From Niastella sp966212235 (GTDB lineage Bacteria; Bacteroidota; Bacteroidia; Chitinophagales; Chitinophagaceae), in the NCBI GenBank assembly GCA_966212235.1, contig CBIHPP010000009.1, forward strand, positions 372,001-436,000: a stretch of DNA of 64,000 nucleotides, read 5' to 3'. The notes beneath the pieces are model-generated. The model saw nothing but the letters and a program-made list of their open reading frames with translations, was not told the origin of the DNA and did no database searches. Below, piece after piece: positions 34,972 through 46,200 of the stretch. Numbering within the stretch: the first letter of the stretch is position 1; every line of letters starts with the position of its first letter. Made by a program: the position numbers and the translations under genes.

Positions 34972-36726
34972 ATGATGAAAAAAATTGCCATTACTGCGCT
35001 GCTGTTTTCCGGGCTGGCAGCCGTTCTTTTCTCCTGTAAAAAATCAGGTTTTCTCGACCAGACCGTAACCACCAGTCTGGATGAGATCACCACCTTCTCA
35101 GACAGTTCGAACGCCATGCAGTTCCTGAATAATATTTATGTAAATATGGGGTTTGCCACAGACCCGCGGCGGTTTACCAATGGTGCCCGAAGTTTTGGCG
35201 CCGGGTTGGAAGCGGCCTGTGATGAAGCAGAGGGACCCAACGCTGCCAGTACCAACGGGTTTATACAATTTGCAACCGGTTCAGTAAACCCTACGATCGT
35301 TCCTTCCGATGCCTGGAGCACGGGTTATTCCAACATTCGTGCAGTGAACCAGTTTCTGAAACATATACCTATAATACCTTTCAACAGTGCCTTGAAAGTA
35401 CAGGTGTCGGCCGAAGCCCGTTTTCTACGCGCCTGGTATTATGCCACGCTGATGCAGCACTATGGCGGCGTACCGCTTATTGGCGATACCATTTATGCAT
35501 CAGCAGATCGCATAGATATTAAACGGAACCCTTTTCGGGAGTGTGTGAATTATGTATTGCAGGAGTGTGATGCGGCAGCGGCTGTGCTGCCGGTTACGTT
35601 TACGGGCGCCCAGTATGGCCGGGCCGGCAGGGGCGCCTGCCTGGCGCTGAAATCAAGGGTATTGTTGTTTGCGGCAAGTCCCCTGTTTAACAATGGTGGC
35701 CTGGCGGCTGGCAATGCGCCGTTGAACGAAATCGTTGCCTATCCCGATGCGGATGCCAATCGCTGGAAGTTAGCAGCCGATGCAGCCAGGGCCGTGATAG
35801 CGCTCAATGCCTATCAATTGTTCATCGACTCCACTTCAAAACCCGGCGAACGGGGCTATGGTTTCCAGGCGCTGTTCGTCAAACGCTATAACACCGAATA
35901 TATCCTGAACCGCATGATGGGTGAGAACAAATACCTGGAGTCGCTTTGGGATGTGCCTTCGCGTGGGGGATCGGGTGGTTCCTTTCCTTACCAGGAATTG
36001 GTAGACGCTTTCCCAATGAGCAATGGATTGGCTATTACCGATCCCGGCTCCGGATATGATGCAAACAATCCATACCGGAACCGCGATCCCCGGTTGGATT
36101 ATACCATCATTCACGATTCCACGCTGCGGGTAACCTTCGGCACCAACCAGCCTTCCCCCGTGCAGTTGTATCTCAACACGGCGGTCAATCCGCCTGTGGC
36201 ATCCAGCGGCGATGCCGTTTATAAAGGCACGACCACCGGGCTCTACATTTTTAAGATGGTAGATCCGAACGTTATCAACAACAGCGTGGGCACAACCTCC
36301 CGTGTGCTTCCGCTGATCCGTTATGCAGAGATCGCTTTGAATTTTGCCGAAGCTACCAATGAGGCAGCAGGTCCTACCTCCGAAGTATACCAGTCCATAG
36401 AAGCCATCAGGCAGCGTGCCGGTTTGCGGCCCTGGCAATTGCCTGCAGGGTTAAGCCAGGCGCAGATGCGCACGGTTATTCAAAAAGAAAGACGGCTGGA
36501 ACTGGCTTTTGAAGGGTTTCGTTTTTGGGACGTACGGCGCTGGATGATCGCAGAACAAACAGAGAACGGTACCATGCATGGTATGGAAGTAAACCGCGGA
36601 CCGGGTGTGATCTATAAACCATTCAACGTTCGAAAGCACAATTTTACCAAAGCCATGTACCTGTGGCCCTTGCCGCTGTCGGAGGTTGCCAAATCGCCCG
36701 AACTGCTGCAAAACCCACTATACTGA
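34972..36726 (+). CDS. SusD/RagB-family glycan-binding lipoprotein (SusD-0)
   Basis: The 584-residue outer-membrane lipoprotein has a type II signal peptide (FSCKKSG, Cys22) and the SusD fold: TPR-like helical segments (SAEARFLRAWYYATLMQHYGGVPLI near 140-170, ALKSRVLLFAASPLFNNG) and a C-terminal half ending with the family block QKERRLELAFEGFRFWDVRRW and YLWPLPLSEVAKSPELLQNP. It captures a glycan at the cell surface and hands it to a SusC porin. No SusC precedes it, which is unusual; the small lipoproteins and SusC genes follow. The start may be 34972 or 34975 (two ATG codons). Confidence 0.92.
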   Translation: MMKKIAITALLFSGLAAVLFSCKKSGFLDQTVTTSLDEITTFSDSSNAMQFLNNIYVNMGFATDPRRFTNGARSFGAGLEAACDEAEGPNAASTNGFIQFATGSVNPTIVPSDAWSTGYSNIRAVNQFLKHIPIIPFNSALKVQVSAEARFLRAWYYATLMQHYGGVPLIGDTIYASADRIDIKRNPFRECVNYVLQECDAAAAVLPVTFTGAQYGRAGRGACLALKSRVLLFAASPLFNNGGLAAGNAPLNEIVAYPDADANRWKLAADAARAVIALNAYQLFIDSTSKPGERGYGFQALFVKRYNTEYILNRMMGENKYLESLWDVPSRGGSGGSFPYQELVDAFPMSNGLAITDPGSGYDANNPYRNRDPRLDYTIIHDSTLRVTFGTNQPSPVQLYLNTAVNPPVASSGDAVYKGTTTGLYIFKMVDPNVINNSVGTTSRVLPLIRYAEIALNFAEATNEAAGPTSEVYQSIEAIRQRAGLRPWQLPAGLSQAQMRTVIQKERRLELAFEGFRFWDVRRWMIAEQTENGTMHGMEVNRGPGVIYKPFNVRKHNFTKAMYLWPLPLSEVAKSPELLQNPLY

Positions 36727-36804
36727 ATACAGCCTAAAGCTTAAAGCTGTAAGCTGTAAGCCAAAGGCAAAATCAAACAATTGAACAACAGTAATCATCG
36801 CTTT

Positions 36805-37227
36805 ATGAATAAGATATTTTTCATCCTGGCACTGTATTGCGTGTTTTTATTTTCCTGTAAACCGGAAATGCTTTCCGTGTCATCGGAACCTGTGAAAGAC
36901 CTGTCGGGAAACTGGCAGATCATCAAAGCCACGCGTAACGGTACCGATCTTACGCAACGGTTCGACTTCTCCCGTTTCAGGATCCATTTTACCGACAGCA
37001 CCTATACCATCGACAGCCTGGTGCCTTTTATCGTAAGCCGGAATGGGAAATGGTCGTTCGATGATCCAACTTATCCGTTTACGCTCAGCCTCCAGGCTAC
37101 AGACAGCAGCGCAAGAACTTCGCCGTTGCTGTATCCCGTAACCGATGGACAACGTAACGTGATCATCACGTTTAGCCCGGGCTGTAGTTTGAACACCTAT
37201 CAATACACCCTTCAAAAAGCAAATTAA
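36805..37227 (+). CDS. DUF5004-like small lipoprotein
   Basis: The 140-residue product has a lipobox (FLFSCKPEM) and a lipocalin-like mature domain: KDLSGNWQIIKATRNGTDLTQRFDFSRFRI and RNVIITFSPGCS. The layout fits DUF5004, as found in Bacteroidota glycan loci; the role is probably binding of a sugar or lipid. ATG 36805 is chosen over the upstream TTG 36781. Its stop overlaps the next start by one base (TAATG), so it is coupled to the DUF4961-like gene. Confidence 0.8.
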   Translation: MNKIFFILALYCVFLFSCKPEMLSVSSEPVKDLSGNWQIIKATRNGTDLTQRFDFSRFRIHFTDSTYTIDSLVPFIVSRNGKWSFDDPTYPFTLSLQATDSSARTSPLLYPVTDGQRNVIITFSPGCSLNTYQYTLQKAN

Positions 37228-38231
37228 TGCAACACCAGCCTAAAAAAAATACACCATCGGGCAAACGCAGCATAAAGGGCAGTTTGATCTGGAAGATACT
37301 GGGTGGCTTGCTGCTGCTGATCATTGCGAGTTGCTCCATAACGATCGACAACGTTGTTCAGCCTGCCAGTGTAAACGGCGGCGCTATATTGCCGGTGACA
37401 TTGAACGTAACCATCAGTACCAACCAAACGCAAACCTCCAACTTTATGGTAGCGGTACTGGTGCCAAAGATCTGGAAGGTGACGCAAAATGCGACCATCA
37501 CGTTTACCAGTGATATTACCTCAGGCGATCAGACCATGACGCCGATCGCTGCGGGTACACCGGCGCCACAAGGTGGAGGACTTGACTGGCCCACACTACT
37601 GGCTACCAAAATAGGGAACGGTGGTAACCTGTTACCCGATTACGAATGGGTTGCCTTTTATTCCAACGCGAGTTATTCGGTGGATGCGAATGCGACCATA
37701 CACGCCACCGTGAGTATAAAGATCAAAACAAGTGCTGATAACCTCTTATTCAAACTGGGTTACTGTGTTGCCAACAGTACAGATGGATTGAGTAGTACCG
37801 ACCGGTATGCGGCAGCATTCCCCGGCTGTTTTCAGGTTAATGGCACGGGCGACCTGATCGATTTCTGCAATCCACAGATCTCGACGGTTGATCCACGAAC
37901 GTCGCTTGACAATGATATCATCACCCTCACTTTTGATGGCGGGGTGCAATCAACGGCGCTCGACAATGCTTCTCAGGTATACCTCTGCATTTCGGCTATC
38001 AATGATATAGGCGAAACCCTTTCTGTTTGTACACAAACCGACCAAACAAAGATGATGTCGCTGGGCTTGAATAAATGGCAGAAAGACATTTGGCCGAGGA
38101 AGCTGTTCAACCTGCCTGTTAACCGGCATTTAACCGGTCTACGATATTATTTCACCGATGCCACGGGTGGCAGCAAGGTGGGATATGCCGGAGGCGCAAC
38201 GCCCTTTATGTATACGTTCAACTGCCAATAA
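37227..38231 (+). CDS. DUF4961-like lipoprotein
   Basis: The 334-residue product has an unusually long N-region before its lipobox (hydrophobic core about 22-34, LIIASCSITI, Cys36). The mature part is beta-rich with Ig-like strands (PVTLNVTISTNQTQTSNFMVAV), the DWPTLLATKIGNGGNLLPDYEW block typical of DUF4961, and a C-terminal Ig-like half. It is presumably an accessory surface glycan-binding lipoprotein of the PUL. It is coupled upstream by TAATG and followed after 15 bases by SusC-1. The family name is from memory. Confidence 0.8.
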   Translation: MQHQPKKNTPSGKRSIKGSLIWKILGGLLLLIIASCSITIDNVVQPASVNGGAILPVTLNVTISTNQTQTSNFMVAVLVPKIWKVTQNATITFTSDITSGDQTMTPIAAGTPAPQGGGLDWPTLLATKIGNGGNLLPDYEWVAFYSNASYSVDANATIHATVSIKIKTSADNLLFKLGYCVANSTDGLSSTDRYAAAFPGCFQVNGTGDLIDFCNPQISTVDPRTSLDNDIITLTFDGGVQSTALDNASQVYLCISAINDIGETLSVCTQTDQTKMMSLGLNKWQKDIWPRKLFNLPVNRHLTGLRYYFTDATGGSKVGYAGGATPFMYTFNCQ

Positions 38232-38246
38232 CTACTAACTGCTTAA

Positions 38247-41200
38247 ATGTTTATTATGGTTCATCCCCGCATATATAAAAATAGCTTAAAAACAGGCGGC
38301 GTGCTGTTTGTGGTGCTGTGCTGCATGGCCCTGCCGCAAATCTGTTTAGCGCAAACGGCCGTTAAAGGAACGGTACTGGATGATTACGGTTATCCGGTAC
38401 AGGGAGCCGTGGTGCATCGCAAAGGAGAAAAAACAGCACAGGTCACGGGTAAGGACGGAACTTTTGAATGGCCGGCGGTACCAGGCGCCGTGTTGGTATT
38501 TGAATACCCGGGCTATAATACGATAGAAATAAAAGCTGGCGCCAACCGGCCGCCCTACGTACGTCTGTTACCCCGGTATCTCAGGCAAACCATTTCACCA
38601 GGCAACAACACCGCATCATCCGGCGACACCATTTACATATCTGGCAAACCGGTACCCATGTTGGATGTATTGTATGGCCAGGCCAATCCCGCTTCTTTTT
38701 TGGGCGCTGTTTCAACAATCGGTGCCGGTGAGCTGGGCACAACACCGGCATCAGCCTATACTTATGCGTTACCTGGCCGGCTGGCCGGACTGAATGTGAT
38801 ACAAACCAGCGGTTTTTATTCGCCCTTAACAGGCAGTTTAACCAGCAGGGACATTTTTGTAGGTAATATTCCCAACAACACCAGTGGGGCAGGACCTACC
38901 GATAATACCGAGTTCAATATTCAGCTACGAGGGCATAATGCCAGTGCCGGACAATCGCCCATGGTGGTTATTGACGGCGTGCAGCGGGAGTTTTATTCGC
39001 TGGACCCGGAAAGTATTGCCTCTGTAAGCGTGTTAAAAGATGCGCTGTCAACCATCCTATTGGGGCAGAACAGTGCCCGTGGTGCGCTGATCGTTACCAC
39101 CAAACAGCCAACGGTTGGTGCGCCCCGCTTTTCTTTTACGGCAGAAACCGGGGTACAGTCGCCTTTACACTTACCAAAACCATTACCCGCTTACCAATAT
39201 GCTTACCTGCTCAATGAGGCGTTGCTGAACGACGGCAAAACACCCGCTTATACCGCGGCGGATTTTGCTGCTTACCGTGATCAAAGCGATCCGGTGCGGC
39301 ATCCTGATGTGAACTGGTATAATACCATCCTTCGGGACCATGCAAGCCTTAACCGGTACAACCTGAATGTGACCGGTGGCGGCAGCACCGCCCGTTATTT
39401 CGTAGGGCTCAACTATATGGACCAGCAGGGGTTGTTTGTTACTTCAGCTGCCAATTCTTATAACACCAATGCGCAATTGAAACGTTATATCATCAACTCC
39501 AGGATCGATATAGACGTCAACAAAAATTTCAATGTGGGGTTGCAGTTATTTGGGCGTTTGCAGGATGGCACCCAGCCCGGGGCCACCACCGCCTCGATCT
39601 TACAGGGGTTGTTGACCACGCCTAACAATGCTTATCCCATCCGTAATCCCGATGGTTCTTTTGGCGGCACTTCCAACTATACAACGAACCTGCTGGCGCA
39701 AACCATCGCTTCCGGTTATATGGCCGATCACGTGCATGATGTGATGGTGAACCTTGATCTTAGCTACAAGCTCGATAACTGGGTTAAGGGCTGGTGGGTA
39801 AAAGGAAAGGGCAATGTGTCGGTACAGGAAGCAAGCAACCAGGACCGTAGCAAACAGGCGCCTGTGTTTTCGCAATCCATCTCGGCAACAGGAGATATCG
39901 CCTATCATCGCTACGGAAGCACCATTAACCAGCGGAACGATTTCACCAATACCACCTGGGCCCGGTACCGCTTTGTTCAATTATCAACGGGGTATAACAG
40001 GCAGTTCGGGAATCATGTGGTCAATGGTATGCTGCTGTTCGATCAGAAGAACGTGTTGTTAAACTATGATATTCCTTCAGTGCTTACCAATTATGCGGGT
40101 AAGGCCTCCTATAATTATGAAGAAAAATATTTTGCAGAAGGTGCACTGAATTACAGTGGTTACAACCGGTATGCGCCCGGTCACCAGTACGGGCTTTTTT
40201 ATGCCGGTGGAGTGGGTTGGAATATGGCAAAGGAAAACTGGATGCAATCGCTCTCCGGCTGGTTGAATCAACTGAAGCTGCGCGTTACCTATGGCCGTAC
40301 GGGCAATGCCAATATTGACAATTATGGCTATTATATCTGGCGCCAACATTTTTCACAGGTAGCCGGCACATACCCCATCGGCAGTAATTATCCCAATGGC
40401 GCTGGCCTGGGCGAACAGGGTGTTCCGGGCAGCCAGGTACTCGCCAATGTAAACGCCACCTGGGAGCGCGCCGATAAATTGGATGCAGGTGTTGACCTGG
40501 CTTTCTTTCACAACCGGCTACTGCTGACCGCAGACTATTACCACGAACGCTATTTTGATGTAATGCAAAAGCGGGGACGCAGCATTGCGCTGATGGGTTC
40601 CACTTTCCCGGAAGAAAATATTGGGATTGACGTTTACCACGGTGGCGAATTAACGCTCACCTGGCAGGACCATATTGGCGGCCTCAATTACTTCTTTACC
40701 GGCAATACCGCCATACAGCAATCAAAGGTCATTTTCATGGACGAACAATACCAGCCTTATTCCTGGAACGCGCATACCGGGCATCCCGTAGGGCAACGGT
40801 ACGGATTGATGGCCGACGGACTTTTTCAAACGGGCGCCGAAGCAACCACTGCACCTACCATTACAGGTTATACGCCACATGCGGGCGATATCCGGTATAA
40901 AGACCTTAACGAAGACGGTATTATTGATCAATTTGATGTAGCGCCCATGGGCAAAGAACGGCCAATGATCTATTACGGACTAACGGCGGGCATCAATTAC
41001 AAAGGGATAGAAGCAAGCATATTGCTGCAGGGGGTGGCCAACCGGGAAACATACGTTGGCAACAACTATACAGATGCGGGATTTCAGGGGCAGAACAACG
41101 GCTATTCGCAAGCCTATGAACAGGCATTGGGAAGATGGATACCGGAGAATGCAGCAACTGCTATGTATCCCCGGTTAACCTCGGGCGGCAGCGGCTACAA

Positions 41201-41453
41201 TTATTCGCCCCTGTTTCAGGGAAGCACTTATTTTCTTCGCAACGGCAACTATCTCCGTATTAAAAATGTGGCGGTAGGTTATGATCTTCCCTATACCTGG
41301 ATCAGAAAACTGAAACTGCGGGGTATAAAGATTTTTGCCAACGCGCAAAACCTGTTCACGCATGCAGCTTATAAAGGCATTGACCCCGAAGTACCTTTCC
41401 CTAATTATCCCATGCAAAAAGTTATCAATACCGGCATCACGGTTAAACTGTAA
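38247..41453 (+). CDS. SusC/RagA TonB-dependent outer-membrane receptor (SusC-1)
   Basis: The 1068-residue product has a signal peptide (ending ICLAQ), a carboxypeptidase-regulatory-like domain (about 40-110, VKGTVLDDYGYPVQGAVV), a plug domain (NIQLRGHNASAGQSPMVVIDGV) and a long beta-barrel. Its plug differs from SusC-2 in lacking the usual EVVVVGYG-like TonB box, so TonB coupling may use a variant. It imports the captured oligosaccharide across the outer membrane. The start may be ATG 38247 or ATG 38256. SusD-1 begins 5 bases after its stop, the classic pair spacing. Confidence 0.93.
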   Translation: MFIMVHPRIYKNSLKTGGVLFVVLCCMALPQICLAQTAVKGTVLDDYGYPVQGAVVHRKGEKTAQVTGKDGTFEWPAVPGAVLVFEYPGYNTIEIKAGANRPPYVRLLPRYLRQTISPGNNTASSGDTIYISGKPVPMLDVLYGQANPASFLGAVSTIGAGELGTTPASAYTYALPGRLAGLNVIQTSGFYSPLTGSLTSRDIFVGNIPNNTSGAGPTDNTEFNIQLRGHNASAGQSPMVVIDGVQREFYSLDPESIASVSVLKDALSTILLGQNSARGALIVTTKQPTVGAPRFSFTAETGVQSPLHLPKPLPAYQYAYLLNEALLNDGKTPAYTAADFAAYRDQSDPVRHPDVNWYNTILRDHASLNRYNLNVTGGGSTARYFVGLNYMDQQGLFVTSAANSYNTNAQLKRYIINSRIDIDVNKNFNVGLQLFGRLQDGTQPGATTASILQGLLTTPNNAYPIRNPDGSFGGTSNYTTNLLAQTIASGYMADHVHDVMVNLDLSYKLDNWVKGWWVKGKGNVSVQEASNQDRSKQAPVFSQSISATGDIAYHRYGSTINQRNDFTNTTWARYRFVQLSTGYNRQFGNHVVNGMLLFDQKNVLLNYDIPSVLTNYAGKASYNYEEKYFAEGALNYSGYNRYAPGHQYGLFYAGGVGWNMAKENWMQSLSGWLNQLKLRVTYGRTGNANIDNYGYYIWRQHFSQVAGTYPIGSNYPNGAGLGEQGVPGSQVLANVNATWERADKLDAGVDLAFFHNRLLLTADYYHERYFDVMQKRGRSIALMGSTFPEENIGIDVYHGGELTLTWQDHIGGLNYFFTGNTAIQQSKVIFMDEQYQPYSWNAHTGHPVGQRYGLMADGLFQTGAEATTAPTITGYTPHAGDIRYKDLNEDGIIDQFDVAPMGKERPMIYYGLTAGINYKGIEASILLQGVANRETYVGNNYTDAGFQGQNNGYSQAYEQALGRWIPENAATAMYPRLTSGGSGYNYSPLFQGSTYFLRNGNYLRIKNVAVGYDLPYTWIRKLKLRGIKIFANAQNLFTHAAYKGIDPEVPFPNYPMQKVINTGITVKL

Positions 41454-41458
41454 CCAAC

Positions 41459-43207
41459 ATGAAACAACTTCTTTATATAACGATCATACTCTGTTTTGTT
41501 GGCTGCCTGTTTAGTGCCTGCCGCAAATCATACGAGGGTGTTCCGCTGGGGCAGCAAATAACGCTTGACCTTGCCTTTGATACCCGCGACTCGCTGGGCG
41601 TACAGGCCATGACCTACCTGCTCACTACGTACCAGCAAACTTTTTATAGTGGCCATAACCGGATTGGCGGCAATTACCTGGATGCAGCCTCAGATGATGC
41701 GGTTGCCTCGGCATCCGGCATTCCTGCAGTGCAGGCTATGGCAACGGGCGCTTATTCGGCTACTGCCGGTAATGCAGACGACATGTGGGCGCGGAACTAT
41801 ACAGCTATCCGCAATGCCACAGTATTTATTGTGTACATAAACCGGGTACCCATGATTGAAAAGTTACCCAACGGCCAACCAGCCCGGGCAGCCTATCGCA
41901 GCGAAGCCCGTTTTTTAAGGGCCTGGTTGTATTTCCAACTGGTAAAGCGATATGGTGGCGTTCCATTGTTGGGAGACTCTATTCGCCAGATCACAGATGA
42001 TGTGCAATTACCGCGTAATAGTTTTAGCGACTGTATAAATTATATAGTAAGTGAGTGCGATCATATAAAGGACAGTCTGCGTACAGCCGCCATGGTTACG
42101 TCCAATACCTATGGGCGCATTACCCAGGGCGCGGCCATGGCGTTGAAAGCAGAAGTATTGTTGTATGCCGCGAGCCCGTTGTTTAACGGCGGAAATATTG
42201 ACCCGGCCAACCCGCTAACCGGCTATACCAATTATGATGTGAACCGCTGGAAACTGGCGGCCGATGCCGCCAAAGCGATTATCGATGGCGGCGCCTACAA
42301 ACTCATGCCTAATTTCAACGACGTCTTCACTACCCAGGCAATGCCGGTTGGCAGCAATACCGAGCTCATTTGCTGGATGCAGACCGGTACACCTGGCAAT
42401 GGGGTAGAGCTGTCGAATGCACCCGTCGGTTATACTTCTGCGGGCGGTAACGGCGCTACCAGCCCAACGCAAAACCTGGTGGATGCCTTTGCGACCGATT
42501 CGGGCTATGCCATCACCGATGCTGCAGCGCATTATAATCCGAATGATCCTTATGCGCACCGAGACCCACGAATGGCGCTTACGGTATTTTACAATGGGTC
42601 CTTGTGGCTGAACAGGGCTGTACAAACATATAACGGCGGGCTCGATAAACCTGGCGGCACCGTGCAACAAACAAAGACCTCGTACTACCTGCGAAAGTTT
42701 ATGGGCGCTTTTGAGAGCGTGACCAGTAACCCGCCTTCCTATAGCGGTACCTATCACGATTGGGTGTATTACCGGTACGCAGGTGTGTTGTTAAGTTATG
42801 CGGAAGCACTCAACGAATTTTCAGGTCCATCGGCTGATGTGTATAATGTATTGTATGCACTTCGGAAAAGGGCAAATATTTTAACCGGGCCTGGTAATAC
42901 CTATGGGGTACCACCCGGGATGAACCAGCAGGAGATGCGAAGGTTCATTCACAATGAACGGCGGGTGGAAATGGCATTTGAAGAACAACGGTATTGGGAT
43001 CTCCGGCGCTGGAAGCAGGCTGCAGAGGCATATAACAACGCGCCTTTGCGTGGCTTCGATCTGCAGCTATCGAGCGGCGGACAGCTTTTTTACAATCCTA
43101 TAGCGGTGCTCAAAACTGTTTTCCGTGATCCGCAAATGTACCTGTATCCCATTCCCTATAGTGAAGTGATCAAGAACAACCAGATGAAACAAAATCCACT
43201 TTGGTAA
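41459..43207 (+). CDS. SusD/RagB-family glycan-binding lipoprotein (SusD-1)
   Basis: The 582-residue outer-membrane lipoprotein has a lipobox (LFSACRKSY, Cys21) and a SusD fold with AYRSEARFLRAWLYFQLVKRYGGVPLL, ALKAEVLLYAASPLFNGG, FIHNERRVEMAFEEQRYWDLRRW and YLYPIPYSEVIKNNQMKQNPLW. It forms the binding lid of SusC-1, its immediate upstream neighbour. It is followed after 34 bases by SusC-2. Confidence 0.93.
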   Translation: MKQLLYITIILCFVGCLFSACRKSYEGVPLGQQITLDLAFDTRDSLGVQAMTYLLTTYQQTFYSGHNRIGGNYLDAASDDAVASASGIPAVQAMATGAYSATAGNADDMWARNYTAIRNATVFIVYINRVPMIEKLPNGQPARAAYRSEARFLRAWLYFQLVKRYGGVPLLGDSIRQITDDVQLPRNSFSDCINYIVSECDHIKDSLRTAAMVTSNTYGRITQGAAMALKAEVLLYAASPLFNGGNIDPANPLTGYTNYDVNRWKLAADAAKAIIDGGAYKLMPNFNDVFTTQAMPVGSNTELICWMQTGTPGNGVELSNAPVGYTSAGGNGATSPTQNLVDAFATDSGYAITDAAAHYNPNDPYAHRDPRMALTVFYNGSLWLNRAVQTYNGGLDKPGGTVQQTKTSYYLRKFMGAFESVTSNPPSYSGTYHDWVYYRYAGVLLSYAEALNEFSGPSADVYNVLYALRKRANILTGPGNTYGVPPGMNQQEMRRFIHNERRVEMAFEEQRYWDLRRWKQAAEAYNNAPLRGFDLQLSSGGQLFYNPIAVLKTVFRDPQMYLYPIPYSEVIKNNQMKQNPLW

Positions 43208-43241
43208 GCATCAACCAATACTAACAACCTAATTTATTTAT

Positions 43242-46200
43242 ATGAACAAGCGCAGAGTTCTTTTTTCAATAGCTGTTCTCTTACTTCCATGGCTTGCCTT
43301 CGCCCAGGGAAAAGTGGTAACAGGTACGGTAAAAGACGCCAACGGACCATTAGCAGGAGCTACCGTTACAGAAAAACATATTTCTGGAAATGCCGTTGCG
43401 GCTGATGGCCGTGGCCGGTTCAGGATCGTATTACGTGGAACTTCCGGCGTATTGGTTTTTTCCTACCTGAATTATCAGCAGCAGGAAGTAAACGTTAAAA
43501 AGGAGGACAATGTAGAAGTGGTAATGCAGCAGTCGGTGCAGGGAATGGAAGAATATGTAGTCGTTGGTTTTGGCAAAAAGAAACGGATTACGAATACAGG
43601 TGCCGTTAGTTCCATCAATGCCGACGAAATCCGGGACGTACCTACTTCCAGCGTGCAGAATGCGTTGGCGGGTAAGCTACCTGGTTTTTTCACCCAGCAG
43701 CGTTCGGGCCAGCCGGGAAAAGATGCCTCGGATTATTTTATCCGTGGCGTTAGTTCATTGAACCCCGATGGCAACCGGCCACTGATCGTGGTGGATGATA
43801 TACAATACACCTATGAGCAACTGTCACAGATAAATGTTAATGAGATCGAGAGCATCTCTATTCTGAAAGATGCCAGTACCACGGCTATCTACGGAATCAA
43901 GGGTGCAAATGGCGTGTTGGTGGTAACCACACGCAGGGGCGCGGCGGGTAAGCCTAAATTCAATGTACGTTTGGAAGGCGGCGCACAGGCGCCCGTAAGA
44001 ACGCCCAAATTCCTGAATGCGTATCGTACCGCGCAACTGGTGAACGAGGCGTACACCAACGATGGTGTTACGCCCCTGTTCAGCCAGACCGACCTGGATG
44101 CATTTAAGAACGGCAACGATCCATATGGTCATCCGGATGTGAATTGGTATAAAGCCATCAACAAACCGTATTCGTTGCAGGCGAATAGTAACCTGGATAT
44201 TTCCGGGGGTACCACCAACGTGCGCTACTTTATTTCCGGTGGCGCCTTTACCCAAAATGGAAGCGTCAGGAATTTCTCGACGAATGCCGATGGCGTGAAC
44301 AGCAACTATTTTTACAGGCGTTACAATGCCCGCTCGAACCTTGACATACAGGCTACCAAAAACCTGAGCCTGCGGCTCGATGCTACCGTTCGCTTTGGCG
44401 ATATCAATCAGCCATATGCCATGAATGTGATCGGCAACATTTACGACTTCTCTAAAATACATCCTTATTCCGCCCCTTTCCTGAATCCTGACGGAAGTTA
44501 TGCCTATGCATACGATACGCAGAACCAGTTGCCAACCATCAATGCACAACTGGCCACGCAGGGGTATACCCGCAATCGCCGTACAGACTATAATGTATTG
44601 CTGGGCTTTACAGAAAAGCTGGATGATATCACCCGCGGTCTGTCGCTCGTAGGCCGTATAGCTTACGCCAATGTGGAGCAAAATTCGTTGACGTTATTCA
44701 GGCCCTTTCCGCCAACCTATCACTACGATCCCCGGGATAAGAGCTATCACCTGAATACGGGTGTGAGCACCGGCGGTTATACTTATGGCACCTACAGAAC
44801 GCTGGGAAATACGGACCTCGATAACCAGCGTACCAACGTGCAGGTTTACCTGAATTATGATCGCCTGTTTGGCGCTGACCACCACGTTAGCGGCTTGTTT
44901 TTATGGAACCAGGAAAGTTACCGGGTTGATGTAGATGCCACCGGGTTCTTTGCTGTTGTGGGTCAGGTACCGCATAAATACCGCGGGTATTCGCTAAAGG
45001 CCGGGTATGACTACAAACAAAAATACCTGATCGATTTTAATGGTGCATATAATGGCTCCGATCGTTTTCAGGCCAGCAAGAGGAATGGCTTCTTCCCTGC
45101 GGTTGGCGTGGGTTGGAATATGGCCAAAGAGGAATTTTTCAACGAGGCGCTGCCTAATGTTAGCTTGTTTAAGCTGCGGGCAACATACGGCATAGTTGGA
45201 AGTGATGTAGCGCCGGGTAATCAATATCTCTACAACCAGGTATATAACCAGGGAGGGGCCTATAGTTTTGGACAAACCAACCAATCTGCAGGCACTATAT
45301 ATGAAGGGGATCTGGGCAACAACAACGTTACCTGGGAAAAATCAAGGAAATGGGATGTGGGTCTTGACCTGAATATGTTCAATGACAGGCTTACCCTGTC
45401 GGCCGATTATTTTCACGAATACCGGTACGATCAGTTGGTAAAGCCAGGCAATACACCGCTGATCCTTGGTATAGGTGTTTCGCCTACCAATGTAGGTATT
45501 ACCGTGAACAGGGGATGGGAGGAAACATTTTCCTGGCACGACAAAATAGGCGCCGTGCAATACAGCGTCGGACTGGTATGGTCATACGCAAAGAATAAAA
45601 TATTGTATATGGCAGAAGCTTCGCCCAGGTATCCCTGGCTGGCAGCAACCGGCCATCCCATTAATCAACCCCTGGGTTATCAATACCTGGGTTTCTACAG
45701 CCAGGATGATGTAACTGATACCAAGGTGGCCAAGCCGGTTGGGGCAGTAGCTATTCAACCGGGTGATCTGAAATATAAGGACCTCAATGAAGATGGCGTT
45801 ATCGATCAAAACGATATTACAACCATCGGCAGACCCAACCTGCCTAATACAACAATCGGGTTACCAATAAAGATCGGGTACAAAGGTTTTGATGCCAGCG
45901 TGCTTTTCCAGGGTGCTTTCGGATATAGCCTGGGCCTTACCGGTACCGCCATCGAACCCTTTAAAGGACAGTTTCAACCCATCCATGAAAAGCGGTGGAC
46001 GGCTGCAACAGCATCCAGTGCGGAGTTTCCCCGATTGACGAGCAACCCAACTACCATCAATAGTCCCGGCGCTTATAATTCTAATTTTTGGGTGATCGAT
46101 GCGCACTACGTCCGACTGAAGACAGTGGAGTTAAGTTATATTTTACCGCGTAAATGGTTGCCGTTGAAGATGAATAACGGTCGCATATACCTGAGTGCTT

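Noticed and set aside
43824..44681. A 285-codon minus-strand open frame opposite SusC-2
   Set aside because: It lies fully inside a well-supported SusC gene, has no signal or domain, and is on the antisense strand.
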